Assembly: GCA_011364985.1 (NCBI GenBank)
Contig: RDOC01000002.1
Coordinates: 187,538-251,537, forward strand
Source of the DNA: Candidatus Thorarchaeota archaeon
GTDB taxonomy: Archaea > Asgardarchaeota > Thorarchaeia > Thorarchaeales > Thorarchaeaceae
Direction: 5' to 3'
Length of the DNA: 64,000 nt
The position numbers were made by a program, and so were the translations under genes. This document shows positions 27,324 through 35,552 of this stretch, piece after piece. Position 1 is the first letter of the stretch. Every line of letters begins with the position of its first letter. The notes beneath the pieces were generated by a model. It was not told the origin of the DNA and ran no database searches. It was given only the letters and a program-made list of their open reading frames with translations.

Positions 27324-27695
27324 TTACTTCCGCAGGGCATTGACCTTGCTAACAATATCATCAACAAGATCCTTTGCTTTCCCCTCAACAATGATTGCAA
27401 CCGCTGCAGTCGGTCTTTCGATACCAGCAGCTGCTCCAAGGTTCTTCTTGCTAGACACAAAGATGTATGGGGCTTTCCTATCATCACATAGCCCTGGAAG
27501 GTACATTATTACCTCTTGAGGCTCTACGTCTTCAGCGATAATCACAAGACGAGCAATTCCACGTTCAATGCTCTTTGTGGTTTCGTTAATTCCTTTCTTG
27601 ATACGACCTGTATCTTTTGCTACCTCTAATGCTTCAAGAGACTTCTTCTGAAGCTCCTCGGTAGGTTCCCATTCGATAAATGAAGGCTTTGGCAT
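27324..27695 (-). CDS. rpl7ae: Ribosomal protein L7Ae
   Basis: Binds kink-turns in 23S rRNA and in box C/D and H/ACA guide RNAs and, in archaea, RNase P RNA. Motifs KKGINETTKSIERG and VIIAEDVEPQEV are diagnostic. ATG 27695 has GAGGTG at proper spacing; a GTG nine bases upstream would overlap that site. First gene of the cluster; a promoter is expected in 27696-27828. Confidence 0.96.
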   Translation of the reverse strand: MPKPSFIEWEPTEELQKKSLEALEVAKDTGRIKKGINETTKSIERGIARLVIIAEDVEPQEVIMYLPGLCDDRKAPYIFVSSKKNLGAAAGIERPTAAVAIIVEGKAKDLVDDIVSKVNALRK

Positions 27696-27828
27696 AAATA
27701 ACACCTCAGTTATTCACATCATTGGTATGAAATTTCTAACCATTACACACAGACACATGTGTTTCTTGCGCCCAATCTCCTATTTCTTTTAAAATTGTCG
27801 AAGTGTCAATGGATATGGAAATTATAAG

Positions 27829-28821
27829 CTAGTATCCAAGATCATCCAAGGCCTTGATGAGCTCAATATCTTCTATTCCCAAATAATCTAGAACCGAGTA
27901 TCGGTCTCTATTTCGCATAATGTCTAGTCCATGATGGATGTGTTGAATGAATTGGTTCTGAGGCATTTCCAGATCCTTCAGGCTATGTGGCATTTGCCTG
28001 TCAACAAGGAATTGATGGATTGTTCTCGCATCATGGTCGCTATAACCTGCCTTGGTCAGAAAATACAGACACAGAGGCGTGGTAAAGGCAACTTGCAGAC
28101 CATGGAGTTCATTGCAATCTCGGTCCATTGCATGTGATATCGCATGCTCTGTACCGGAACACGGCCGTGAGCTGCCAAATACGCTCATGGCTCTTCCTGC
28201 ATCAATAAGTGCTCTAATGAGTGTTTGGAGGCTCTGTTCTTTTAGTACAGACTCTAATGCAGATCTAACAAGGCTGTAGGCTCTTCTGTCAAAGGGTTCC
28301 TCATGTTCCTTATGAGCAAGTTCCCACTCAGCCAGACTAGATGCTTTGCAAACAATGTCTCCAAGTCCTGCAAGCCTAAGTCTTGGCGGAGCTTTCTCTA
28401 TTATGGAAAGGTCAGCGATAATTCCGACAGGACTCTTGCATCTCTCAGAATATCGATATTCATTATGACTCACAGAAGCCACGTTGCTGGCAATTCCGTC
28501 ATGAGATGCCGCTGTTGGAACTGCAATCCAATCAAGTCCTGTGTCTCTAGCCAAGAGCTTTGCAGTGTCCAAGCTTCGACCTCCACCGAACCCCAGAATG
28601 ATGTCTTTTCCTGTCATCTTGGACATCTTCCCCGCTTCATATTCTGAAACGAGTAGCCAAGTCTGTTCTGATCCTACGAGAAGCTCCACCGTTGACTGAT
28701 ACTCGTGTAGAAGCGTTTTGTCTGTGACAAAGACAGGCTGTCTGTAATCTTCCAAAAAGTCATCTACTTTGCTTAGTGCTCCTTTTGTTATTACAATGAA
28801 TCGGGGGTCTGCATTTGACAT
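27829..28821 (-). CDS. egsA: Glycerol-1-phosphate dehydrogenase
   Basis: Reduces dihydroxyacetone phosphate to sn-glycerol-1-phosphate, setting the stereochemistry of archaeal ether lipids. The iron-dependent dehydrogenase fold is seen in GFGGGRSLDTAK (nucleotide binding), PTAASHDGIAS, and the metal ligands in GLGDIVCK, SGTEHAISHAMD and HGLQVA. ATG 28821 has GAGGAG 8 bases upstream, preferable to an ATG 30 bases further up. The bacterial homolog AraM is similar, but the archaeal context, with CDP-archaeol synthase and archaeal mevalonate genes in the same window, favours EgsA. Confidence 0.88.
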   Translation of the reverse strand: MSNADPRFIVITKGALSKVDDFLEDYRQPVFVTDKTLLHEYQSTVELLVGSEQTWLLVSEYEAGKMSKMTGKDIILGFGGGRSLDTAKLLARDTGLDWIAVPTAASHDGIASNVASVSHNEYRYSERCKSPVGIIADLSIIEKAPPRLRLAGLGDIVCKASSLAEWELAHKEHEEPFDRRAYSLVRSALESVLKEQSLQTLIRALIDAGRAMSVFGSSRPCSGTEHAISHAMDRDCNELHGLQVAFTTPLCLYFLTKAGYSDHDARTIHQFLVDRQMPHSLKDLEMPQNQFIQHIHHGLDIMRNRDRYSVLDYLGIEDIELIKALDDLGY

Positions 28822-29045
28822 TTGACAAGCTCCTCGGTTTCGAAGGGTCACTTAAGCGGTATGCTTTGCCATCACAGATGACTGTTAAGCTCTTCTATGA
28901 CGCGCCTTTCAGGTGTTTTTCTCAGCAACCTTAAGTATAGGACGGGACGGCTTTTGCGATTATCAGTCAGTGTTACGTGGAAAACACATTAGCTATTATG
29001 TTTCTCATCCAGCACGAATATGACGAACCATTTGAGGTTCAAAAC

Positions 29046-29543
29046 ATGACTCGATACTTGAAGGTCGCCCTCATGGGCTCAGGATATGCGGGCAAGTCCA
29101 CGTTGATTAGGTTGCTGACTGATAAGACTGAGAAACTACAGGTGAATTATCAGCCCACTGCCGGAATGGACTGTGGTACAATCACTCTTGATGGATCCAC
29201 CAAAGTGTCGCTAGTAGAAATGGGCGGCCAATCCCATTTCGAGTTCATGTGGGCAGACCTGATGAAGGGTAGTAGGATGGTCGTTGTTGTTACCGAGAGC
29301 AATCCCAAGGCAGTCCTAAAGACACGTCAGCTATTACAAAAATACAAGAAAGATATTGATGGCATACAGATAATTGCAATTGCCAACAAACAGGATCTTC
29401 CTGGTTCAATGAAGCCTGAGAGCGTTCAAGACCTATTGGGGGTCCCAACCTACGGCATGGTCGCTATTGATCCAAAACAGCGATTGAATGGATATAAGCT
29501 CATTCTAAACGGTCTCAAGGACTTGATTCAAGTAGCAGCATAG
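29046..29543 (+). CDS. Arf-like small GTPase
   Basis: A 165-residue Ras-superfamily GTPase: G1 GSGYAGKST, G3 VEMGGQSHFEF (Arf-type Trp/Asp-x-GGQ with Glu in place of Asp) and G4 NKQDLPGS, which is Arf-like; no C-terminal prenylation Cys is seen. Expanded Arf/Rab/Rag-type GTPases are a hallmark of Asgard archaea. ATG 29046 has GAGG 8 bases upstream; ATG 28998 or GTG 28977 would add 16 or 23 residues that could act as the amphipathic helix of Arf proteins. A TATA-like TTAAGTATA is at about 28931. Divergent from the G1P dehydrogenase gene. Confidence 0.85.
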   Translation: MTRYLKVALMGSGYAGKSTLIRLLTDKTEKLQVNYQPTAGMDCGTITLDGSTKVSLVEMGGQSHFEFMWADLMKGSRMVVVVTESNPKAVLKTRQLLQKYKKDIDGIQIIAIANKQDLPGSMKPESVQDLLGVPTYGMVAIDPKQRLNGYKLILNGLKDLIQVAA

Positions 29544-29583
29544 ATGAATCTTGCAATTGAATTTTTTCGGTATAAAAGACAAC

Positions 29584-29715
29584 GCTTTTATACAGACATA
29601 CTTTTGAGCAAGTTGCCCAGGGCACGGGCGACTGAGCCACACGACATACTTGTTCTGTAGCGAGTCCGTCCGGGATAATGTGTTTTGGGTGAATACCCCA
29701 CGGTCAGGTGAGCCA
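29584..29715 (+). promoter_or_regulatory. TATA box and structured leader of the rpoD-ribosomal operon
   Basis: TTTTATAC (about 29586-29593) is a good TATA box, placing the start near 29615. The roughly 100-base leader is richer in G+C than its surroundings and begins with a 7-bp hairpin GTTGCCC/GGGCGAC with a 7-base loop (about 29613-29633). Long leaders are unusual here, so autoregulation by a ribosomal protein is possible. Confidence 0.4.
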
Positions 29716-30516
29716 ATGGAGATCACTATTATTCACAGGCAGGATGATGTTATTCACTTTCTAGCTGAAGGCATCAATGTCTCATTTGCCAATGCTCTTC
29801 GCAGGACTATGCTTACGAGAGTTCCTGCAATGGCAATTGATGAGGTACTGGTTCTTGAGAATACAAGTGTAATGTATGATGAAATTCTTGCCCATAGAAT
29901 GGGGCTAGTGCCTCTGGTTACTGACCTAGAGAGCTACAATCTTCCTCAAGATTGCGATTGTGAAGGGAAAGGGTGTAGTCTTTGTCAATGCACACTTACC
30001 TTGGAGAAAGAAGCTGGCAGTGAGGAAGTGGTGGTTTATTCTGGTGATCTTACATCCCAAGATCCGAAAGTCACAGTTGCATCAGACAAGATACCGTTGG
30101 TGAAACTTGCTCAGAATCAGCGACTAATCATTGAAGCCTATGCTCGCTTGGGCACTGGCCTTGAAAACGCCAAGTTTCAGCCAGTATCTACGGTCTCGTA
30201 TAAGTACGTCCCAATTGTTGAAGTTGAGGAATCCAAGTGCACCAAATGCGAAGCCTGTGTAGAGGTATGTCCAAAGAAGATCTTCAAAATCAATGGTGAT
30301 GTTATAACAACCCAGAGTACTCTTGATTGTAGTATGTGTGAAATATGCGTTCAGGAGTGTGAGCCTGGCGCCATAACAATCGGGTCAAAGAATGATGCTT
30401 TTCTCTTTAAGGTCGAGTCTACAGGGGCTTTGAGCCCTGAAACAATCGTTGAGAAGGCAAGCGAGATTCTGAAGGAAAGAGTCCGTGTGGCCCTTGACTT
30501 TGCAGGTACATTGTGA
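29716..30516 (+). CDS. rpoD: DNA-directed RNA polymerase subunit D, with two Fe-S cluster motifs
   Basis: Archaeal counterpart of Rpb3/bacterial alpha, the assembly platform of the polymerase. FANALRRTMLTRVPAMAIDE and AHRMGLVPLVTD are diagnostic. An inserted ferredoxin-like domain holds CTKCEACVEVCP and CSMCEICVQECE, two complete four-cysteine motifs for [4Fe-4S] clusters; many archaeal RpoD proteins have lost one or both. ATG 29716 follows AGGTGAG. First gene of the operon; S13, S4 and S11, which usually precede it, are not here. Confidence 0.95.
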   Translation: MEITIIHRQDDVIHFLAEGINVSFANALRRTMLTRVPAMAIDEVLVLENTSVMYDEILAHRMGLVPLVTDLESYNLPQDCDCEGKGCSLCQCTLTLEKEAGSEEVVVYSGDLTSQDPKVTVASDKIPLVKLAQNQRLIIEAYARLGTGLENAKFQPVSTVSYKYVPIVEVEESKCTKCEACVEVCPKKIFKINGDVITTQSTLDCSMCEICVQECEPGAITIGSKNDAFLFKVESTGALSPETIVEKASEILKERVRVALDFAGTL

Positions 30517-30527
30517 GGTGAGCTGAG

Positions 30528-30890
30528 ATGATAAAAACGGGGAGTACTGATCCCAACACACGCGCACTGATTAATGCACTTCATAGAACATCGATAAAGC
30601 ACGATGCGAGTATTTGGAAGAGAGTTGCGGAACTAGTTGCTAGACCCGCAAAGAAACGCTGTATAGTAAATGTTGGGAAAATCGAACGCCATACGCGTCC
30701 TGGTGACATAGTTGTCATTCCCGGGAAGGTATTGGGTTCTGGAAGTCTTTCTCACAAAGTGACAGTTGCTGCTCTGAACGCTTCAACCTCTGCACGTTCG
30801 GTAATAGTTGATGCTGGCGGATCGCTAATCACGATTCCTGAGTTATTAAAGCAGAGCCCAAAGGGCAAAGGAGTCACAATAATAATATAG
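30528..30890 (+). CDS. rpl18e: Ribosomal protein L18e
   Basis: A 120-residue eL18 protein (GDIVVIPGKVLGSGSLSHK, KGKGVTIII). It follows rpoD by 11 bases with GAGGTGAG upstream, in the conserved order rpoD-L18e-L13-S9-rpoN. Confidence 0.95.
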   Translation: MIKTGSTDPNTRALINALHRTSIKHDASIWKRVAELVARPAKKRCIVNVGKIERHTRPGDIVVIPGKVLGSGSLSHKVTVAALNASTSARSVIVDAGGSLITIPELLKQSPKGKGVTIII

Positions 30891-30899
30891 GTGATATCA

Positions 30900-31352
30900 A
30901 TGGGCGATCAAGAAATCAAGGTTTACGATGCTGAGAACATAGTCCTTGGACGATTGGCTTCTAAGGTCGCTAAAGCTGCTCTGCTTGGCGAATATATTGT
31001 GATTGTCAATGTCGAAAAGGCAATCATTACTGGGGACAAACATACTGTAATCAAAGCCTTCAAACAGAAGCACAACATTCGCACCTCATACAATCCTCGA
31101 AAAGGACCTTTTCATGAGCGCCGACCGGACAAAATGGTCCGCAAAATGATAAGAGGGATGCTGCCTTGGCCAAAGCCTCGAGGAAAGGAGGCATATAAAC
31201 GCATTCAGGTCTTCATTGGAGTTCCCACCAAGTTCACGGATTCAGAGAAGATTGTACTCGAAGCTTCGAAGTATCATAGTCTTAAACAAAAGTACATCAC
31301 CATCCAAGACTTGAGTCACGAGCTTGGATGGAGAAACCCGGAGGTTGCATAA
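30900..31352 (+). CDS. rpl13: Ribosomal protein L13 (uL13)
   Basis: About 150 residues with VLGRLASKVAKAALLG and KMIRGMLPWPKPRGKEA, typical of uL13. ATG 30900 is preceded by GGTGAT at 30891; GTG 30891 would be an alternative start but overlaps that binding site. Confidence 0.95.
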   Translation: MGDQEIKVYDAENIVLGRLASKVAKAALLGEYIVIVNVEKAIITGDKHTVIKAFKQKHNIRTSYNPRKGPFHERRPDKMVRKMIRGMLPWPKPRGKEAYKRIQVFIGVPTKFTDSEKIVLEASKYHSLKQKYITIQDLSHELGWRNPEVA

Positions 31353-31353
31353 A

Positions 31354-31758
31354 GTGGCTGTAAAAGTAGTTGTTACCACTGGAAAGCGAAAGACCTCTTT
31401 AGCAAAGGCCACAATAAAAAATGGCAGTGGCAGAATTCGTATCAATGGTCGTCCTCTTGAGGTCTATCAGCCGGAGATTGCCAAGATGCGCATAATGGAA
31501 CCCCTTATCATCTTCGGTGATGATTGGAAGAGATATGACATCAAAGTACGTGTCAGCGGAGGCGGATTCATGAGCCAAGCTGATGCTGTGAGAATGTCCA
31601 TAGCAACGAGTCTATTTCGCATAAGCCAAGACTTCGAAGCGCGTTCTAGGATGCTGGAGCATGACCGTACCATGCTTGTGGGCGACCCGCGACGTACTGA
31701 GCCAAAGAAATTCGGAGGGCCATCAGCACGTTCTCGCTACCAGAAATCATACAGGTGA
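31354..31758 (+). CDS. rps9: Ribosomal protein S9 (uS9)
   Basis: uS9 contacts P-site tRNA through its C-terminal tail, here ending GGPSARSRYQKSYR. TTGKRKTSLAKATI is diagnostic. GTG at 31354, one base after the L13 stop, has GGAGGT (about 31340) at 8-base spacing and gives the expected start; an earlier ATG lies inside L13. Confidence 0.94.
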   Translation: MAVKVVVTTGKRKTSLAKATIKNGSGRIRINGRPLEVYQPEIAKMRIMEPLIIFGDDWKRYDIKVRVSGGGFMSQADAVRMSIATSLFRISQDFEARSRMLEHDRTMLVGDPRRTEPKKFGGPSARSRYQKSYR

Positions 31759-31767
31759 TGCAATGAA

Positions 31768-31986
31768 ATGATAATTCCAGTACGCTGTTTCACATGCGGA
31801 AAAGTAGTTGCCGACAAATTCGAGCAATTCAAGCGACAAGTACGTCAACAGGAGGATCCAGCAGAGGTTCTAGATAATCTTGGATTAGACCGGTATTGCT
31901 GCAGGAGGATGCTCTTGGCACATATCGACATTATTGACAGCTTTATGGCCTTTGCCACGACGGAAGTTGCGGAGGGTACTCAATGA
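31768..31986 (+). CDS. rpoN: DNA-directed RNA polymerase subunit N
   Basis: A 72-residue zinc-binding subunit (Rpb10): [14 protein letters not shown] and [10 protein letters not shown] carry the four cysteines. Its stop overlaps the rps2 ATG (ATGA). RpoK, often next, is absent. Confidence 0.96.
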   Translation: MIIPVRCFTCGKVVADKFEQFKRQVRQQEDPAEVLDNLGLDRYCCRRMLLAHIDIIDSFMAFATTEVAEGTQ

Positions 31987-32627
31987 TGAGCGAGACAGAG
32001 ATTCCAGAAACAGAACCAGAACTGCTAATTGCAATGGACAAGTATCTTGCTGCTGGATGTCATATCGGAACCCAAGTCAAAACTCAAGATATGGACCCCT
32101 TTGTCTACCGACAACGTCCAATTGGTCTTTATGTCCTAGACGTCCGAAAGACTGATGAGAGAATTCGTGCGGCTGCAAAATTCATTGCAAGATTCGAGTC
32201 GTCAAAGATAGCAATTGTTTCTGGGCGTGTTTATGGAAAGCGTCCCGTAGAAACCTTCAGTCACTACATTGGTGCAACCCCCTTCACAGAACGCTTTGTG
32301 CCTGGAACTTTTACAAATCCAAACATTGCTGGGCCAAGAACCTATGTTGAGCCAGACTTGGTACTCCTAACAGACCCGCGTACTGACCAGCAGGCACTTG
32401 CCGAAGCGGCTAGAATTGGCATTCCAGTCATCGCCTTGTGTGACACTGACAATCAGACCACAAACGTGGACTTCGTAATTCCATCAAACAATCGTGGCCG
32501 AAAGGCTCTCGCACTTATTTACTTCCTACTTACGAGGCAAGTCCTGAGGGAGCGAGGAGCAATTCCGGAAGATGCGGAACCGGTCTTCACACCAGAGGAC
32601 TTCGAACCCCAGATTCAGCGGTTCTGA
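31983..32627 (+). CDS. rps2: Ribosomal protein S2 (uS2)
   Basis: About 214 residues with [18 protein letters not shown] and [20 protein letters not shown], the uS2 signature of archaea. It starts within the rpoN stop and follows GGAGGG. Last gene of the rpoD operon; enolase, commonly between rpoN and S2 in archaea, is missing. A convergent mevalonate operon follows. Confidence 0.95.
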   Translation: MMSETEIPETEPELLIAMDKYLAAGCHIGTQVKTQDMDPFVYRQRPIGLYVLDVRKTDERIRAAAKFIARFESSKIAIVSGRVYGKRPVETFSHYIGATPFTERFVPGTFTNPNIAGPRTYVEPDLVLLTDPRTDQQALAEAARIGIPVIALCDTDNQTTNVDFVIPSNNRGRKALALIYFLLTRQVLRERGAIPEDAEPVFTPEDFEPQIQRF

Positions 32628-32654
32628 GGGCAAACCCCCTCAGACTCATCTGAA

Positions 32655-33050
32655 CTACTTCTCAACCATAATTATGCCACGGTCCGCATCGACCTTGACT
32701 TTCCGTCCTGCTTCTATCTTATCGATATCGATTTTGTCAACGGTAGGTATCTCAGAAATAATACTTCCTACTGCTATTACAGGGTCTGTTTCCTTGTTTA
32801 TTATGGCAATTGGTGCTTTGTCAGCTTTTTTCAAGGCATAAAGGACGTAGGATCCCACTGTGGAGCCTTTTCCGCTAGGCATCACCAATACCTTACCGGA
32901 AACCGATTTTCCCTCTAGCGGATGGTCTTTCTCCACAACTTCACCAGTTTCCGGATCAACACCCCCATAGAAACTGATATCCACTCGTGTGACCAGAGTT
33001 TCTCCCTCTGCCATGCCCTTGTAGATTCTTCGTCCCTGCAGTTCTATCAT
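32655..33050 (-). CDS. Phosphomevalonate dehydratase small subunit (AcnX-S, DUF126)
   Basis: A 131-residue swivelling-domain protein with PSGKGSTVGSYVLYALKK, the conserved loop of the small AcnX subunit. In archaea AcnX converts (R)-5-phosphomevalonate to trans-anhydromevalonate 5-phosphate, with an Fe-S cluster in the large subunit. Its ATG overlaps the stop of the large subunit gene (ATGA). Confidence 0.88.
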   Translation of the reverse strand: MIELQGRRIYKGMAEGETLVTRVDISFYGGVDPETGEVVEKDHPLEGKSVSGKVLVMPSGKGSTVGSYVLYALKKADKAPIAIINKETDPVIAVGSIISEIPTVDKIDIDKIEAGRKVKVDADRGIIMVEK

Positions 33051-34234
33051 TCCAATGCCTCCTTAATACACTCCTCCACATTGCGGATTTTAATGTCAAA
33101 TTTGTTCTTTCCCCGTGCATAATAACATGCCTTTGCGGAATCTGTCATCAGGCCTTTGAATCGTCCTTCCAATGGTGCTACCGCACAACATGCATCACTC
33201 ACAAGAAAGGCACCTGCCTTCTCTATCTTATCATAATACCCCATCTTGATTGCAACATCTTTGGTGGGTTTTGCTGTTGTAATCCAGACAGTCTTCCCCT
33301 CAGCTACTCTCTGTCCATCAAGCATCTCAGCAACTTTGGCAATATCAGCGATACTTGCGTGGGGGCATCCAATGCTGATAAAATCAATCTCCGCTCCTTT
33401 ATCATCAAGCTCTGCACGTGCCTTTTCCAAGTCGTCCTTGCCAATTATTTCAGTCTTCTCAGGAATACTTGTTCGATTCGGTGTTATCCCCTCCATATGG
33501 AAAAGGGCGATTCCGCCATAGGTGGCTATCGACGCACAAAGAGACCTAAGCTGATCTGTTGTAGCATTCTTTATTTCTCTGATATAGGGAATTTGCTTAC
33601 CTGTCCGGTCGCCAATCACTTTTCCCAACAGACCAAAATCATCTGTTGTCTGGAGTTCTATTTCAACATCATATACTACTTGTGCAATTCGATTTTTCTC
33701 AAGATGAAAACCATATTCAGCCGTTCTTCCGGTCAGAGATGAGGCCAATGCACTTGGTCCTCCCTCTCGATTCGTGAGAGCACCAATCACAGAATTTGCG
33801 AAACAGACTGCAGATGATTCAGCCCATGCAATATGCTCTCCAAAATGTGGAAGATTCCCAATGAGATAGGGTGTACATGTACAGGTTGTCACAACTCCCA
33901 TCTTTTCAAATGCATCTACTACCCTCTGCTGATTTTTCGCAAAGTCTTCACTTATCCCATGTTTCTTCCACTCAGTCATGTCCATACCGGCGGGATTCAG
34001 TGTCGTCAAGACCCGTATCTGGCCATCCTCAGCAATCTCCGAGAGGTACTCAAGTCCGGCTTCACCAAGATTGTGGTACGAAACCCCAGCGATTTGCACA
34101 CTAGATACAGGAATAAGCCGTTCTGCACCGTAAATCTCCCCAAGTGTAGTTATAATTTCCATGGCCTTTCTTGTGGCCTTTCCATGCCTTCCCTCAAGCA
34201 TCTCAGTTTCTTCTTTCGTCAGTTCAAGTCCCAT
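33047..34234 (-). CDS. Phosphomevalonate dehydratase large subunit (AcnX-L, DUF521)
   Basis: About 395 residues with PVSSVQIAGVSYHNLGEAG, TTLNPAGMD and the cysteine-containing segments CTCTPYL, SIGCPHAS and SDACCAVAP expected to bind the Fe-S cluster. ATG 34234 follows GGTGAG at the end of the UbiD gene; a GTG nine bases upstream is an alternative. Flanked by mevalonate kinase, the UbiD decarboxylase and the small subunit, so its substrate is almost certainly 5-phosphomevalonate. Confidence 0.9.
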   Translation of the reverse strand: MGLELTKEETEMLEGRHGKATRKAMEIITTLGEIYGAERLIPVSSVQIAGVSYHNLGEAGLEYLSEIAEDGQIRVLTTLNPAGMDMTEWKKHGISEDFAKNQQRVVDAFEKMGVVTTCTCTPYLIGNLPHFGEHIAWAESSAVCFANSVIGALTNREGGPSALASSLTGRTAEYGFHLEKNRIAQVVYDVEIELQTTDDFGLLGKVIGDRTGKQIPYIREIKNATTDQLRSLCASIATYGGIALFHMEGITPNRTSIPEKTEIIGKDDLEKARAELDDKGAEIDFISIGCPHASIADIAKVAEMLDGQRVAEGKTVWITTAKPTKDVAIKMGYYDKIEKAGAFLVSDACCAVAPLEGRFKGLMTDSAKACYYARGKNKFDIKIRNVEECIKEALE

Positions 34235-34235
34235 A

Positions 34236-35543
34236 CTACTCACCCAAGAACTTCTTCAGGTCAACTTCTGGAAAGCGAGCCTTGTCAAAGCTCTTTCCTT
34301 TCGTTTCAAGTACTTTTGTGCAGTCAAAACCAATTTTCGTGGTCATTTTTGTACCTGGTTCAGCACTCGGATCCAGAGAACTACCCGGTTCTCTGTTCTT
34401 AATTAGTAAGTTCGCATCACCTTGGAATCTAGTAGCCATGGCCCATTCTCGTTCTTGCTCATTGTAAATGTCGATGTCATCATCATAGACCCAGACATGC
34501 TTGGCACTTTTATGACCTGCAAAGGCCCTCTCTATTGCTTTCAAACCATCATCATCATTTGCCTTTTCAATCTGTATCGCGACATGAAGCCAACTTGCTC
34601 CTCCTGGTGTAATGTTCACATCCAAGACATTCACTCCTTGCTCCTGTATGCTTCTGTAAACAGTAGGCTCCCTTGGCATCCCCATGAGTATTTTGTGCTC
34701 CGATCTACCTGGAAGAAGACCCTGCCAGATTGCTGTCTTCCTATGGGTTATCTTCTTCACCTCGAAAATGGGTTCTTCTCGAATCACATCTACAGTTTCA
34801 GTAAGGTCGATGAATGGTCCTTCGTCATGACGCTCATCCAAGAACACACGCCCTTCTAACACAAACTCGCAATCAGCCGGAATCATAAGATCAACTGTCT
34901 TGGCCATTGTGACATTAATTGGTGTCAATGCATTTGCAATTTCAAGTTCGTCCACCCCAGTTTCCACCGAAGTGGCCGCTGCAATTAGAACTTCGGGCGT
35001 ATTCCCAATGCAGTAGGCTACGTCCACCTCCCCATTTCGTTTCAGGAACTTATGAAAATCTCTGCCGCTCACTACTCTGGTAGCCATTCGGTCCTTGGCA
35101 ATTTGCATTGCACGGTGAAAATCAAGATTCTGTCCATATTCTGGATCAGACGAAACTACTACTCCTGATGAAATATAGGGGCCACCATCAATCTTGTTGT
35201 GCAATAGAATGGGAAGCTTCTCAAGGTCCACTTCACCCTCTACAATTTCCTGACATGATGCTGCATCTGTTTCTTCTGGCTTGCTCCTTTTCTCTATCGC
35301 TCCTGAAAGAGTGGGAATAATATCTCTAATCTCAATTCCGAAATAGGCTGCTATCTGCTCTTTTGTGCAGAATAGATTCCCTGCAACTCTATAGTCAGAT
35401 TCTTTCACATTCTCAAAGAATACTGGTGTTGGTTCCAGTGCCTTCAAAACACCTGCAATTTCCAAGTTCTTCGAAATCGGCTTCTTTACTTGTTCAATCT
35501 TATCACTGTTAACGAGCTGCTCTATATACTTCTCTAGAATCAT
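34236..35543 (-). CDS. Anhydromevalonate phosphate decarboxylase (UbiD family)
   Basis: A 435-residue UbiD-type decarboxylase that uses prenylated FMN and would convert trans-anhydromevalonate phosphate to isopentenyl phosphate. The family pattern is seen in DGGPYISSGVVVSSDPE, EGRVFLDERHDEGPFIDLT and the MGMPREPTVY segment. Its partner UbiX, which makes the cofactor, and isopentenyl phosphate kinase are not in this window. Assignment to this substrate rather than ubiquinone precursors rests on the operon with mevalonate kinase and AcnX. Confidence 0.88.
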   Translation of the reverse strand: MILEKYIEQLVNSDKIEQVKKPISKNLEIAGVLKALEPTPVFFENVKESDYRVAGNLFCTKEQIAAYFGIEIRDIIPTLSGAIEKRSKPEETDAASCQEIVEGEVDLEKLPILLHNKIDGGPYISSGVVVSSDPEYGQNLDFHRAMQIAKDRMATRVVSGRDFHKFLKRNGEVDVAYCIGNTPEVLIAAATSVETGVDELEIANALTPINVTMAKTVDLMIPADCEFVLEGRVFLDERHDEGPFIDLTETVDVIREEPIFEVKKITHRKTAIWQGLLPGRSEHKILMGMPREPTVYRSIQEQGVNVLDVNITPGGASWLHVAIQIEKANDDDGLKAIERAFAGHKSAKHVWVYDDDIDIYNEQEREWAMATRFQGDANLLIKNREPGSSLDPSAEPGTKMTTKIGFDCTKVLETKGKSFDKARFPEVDLKKFLGE

Positions 35544-35552
35544 ATACTCACC

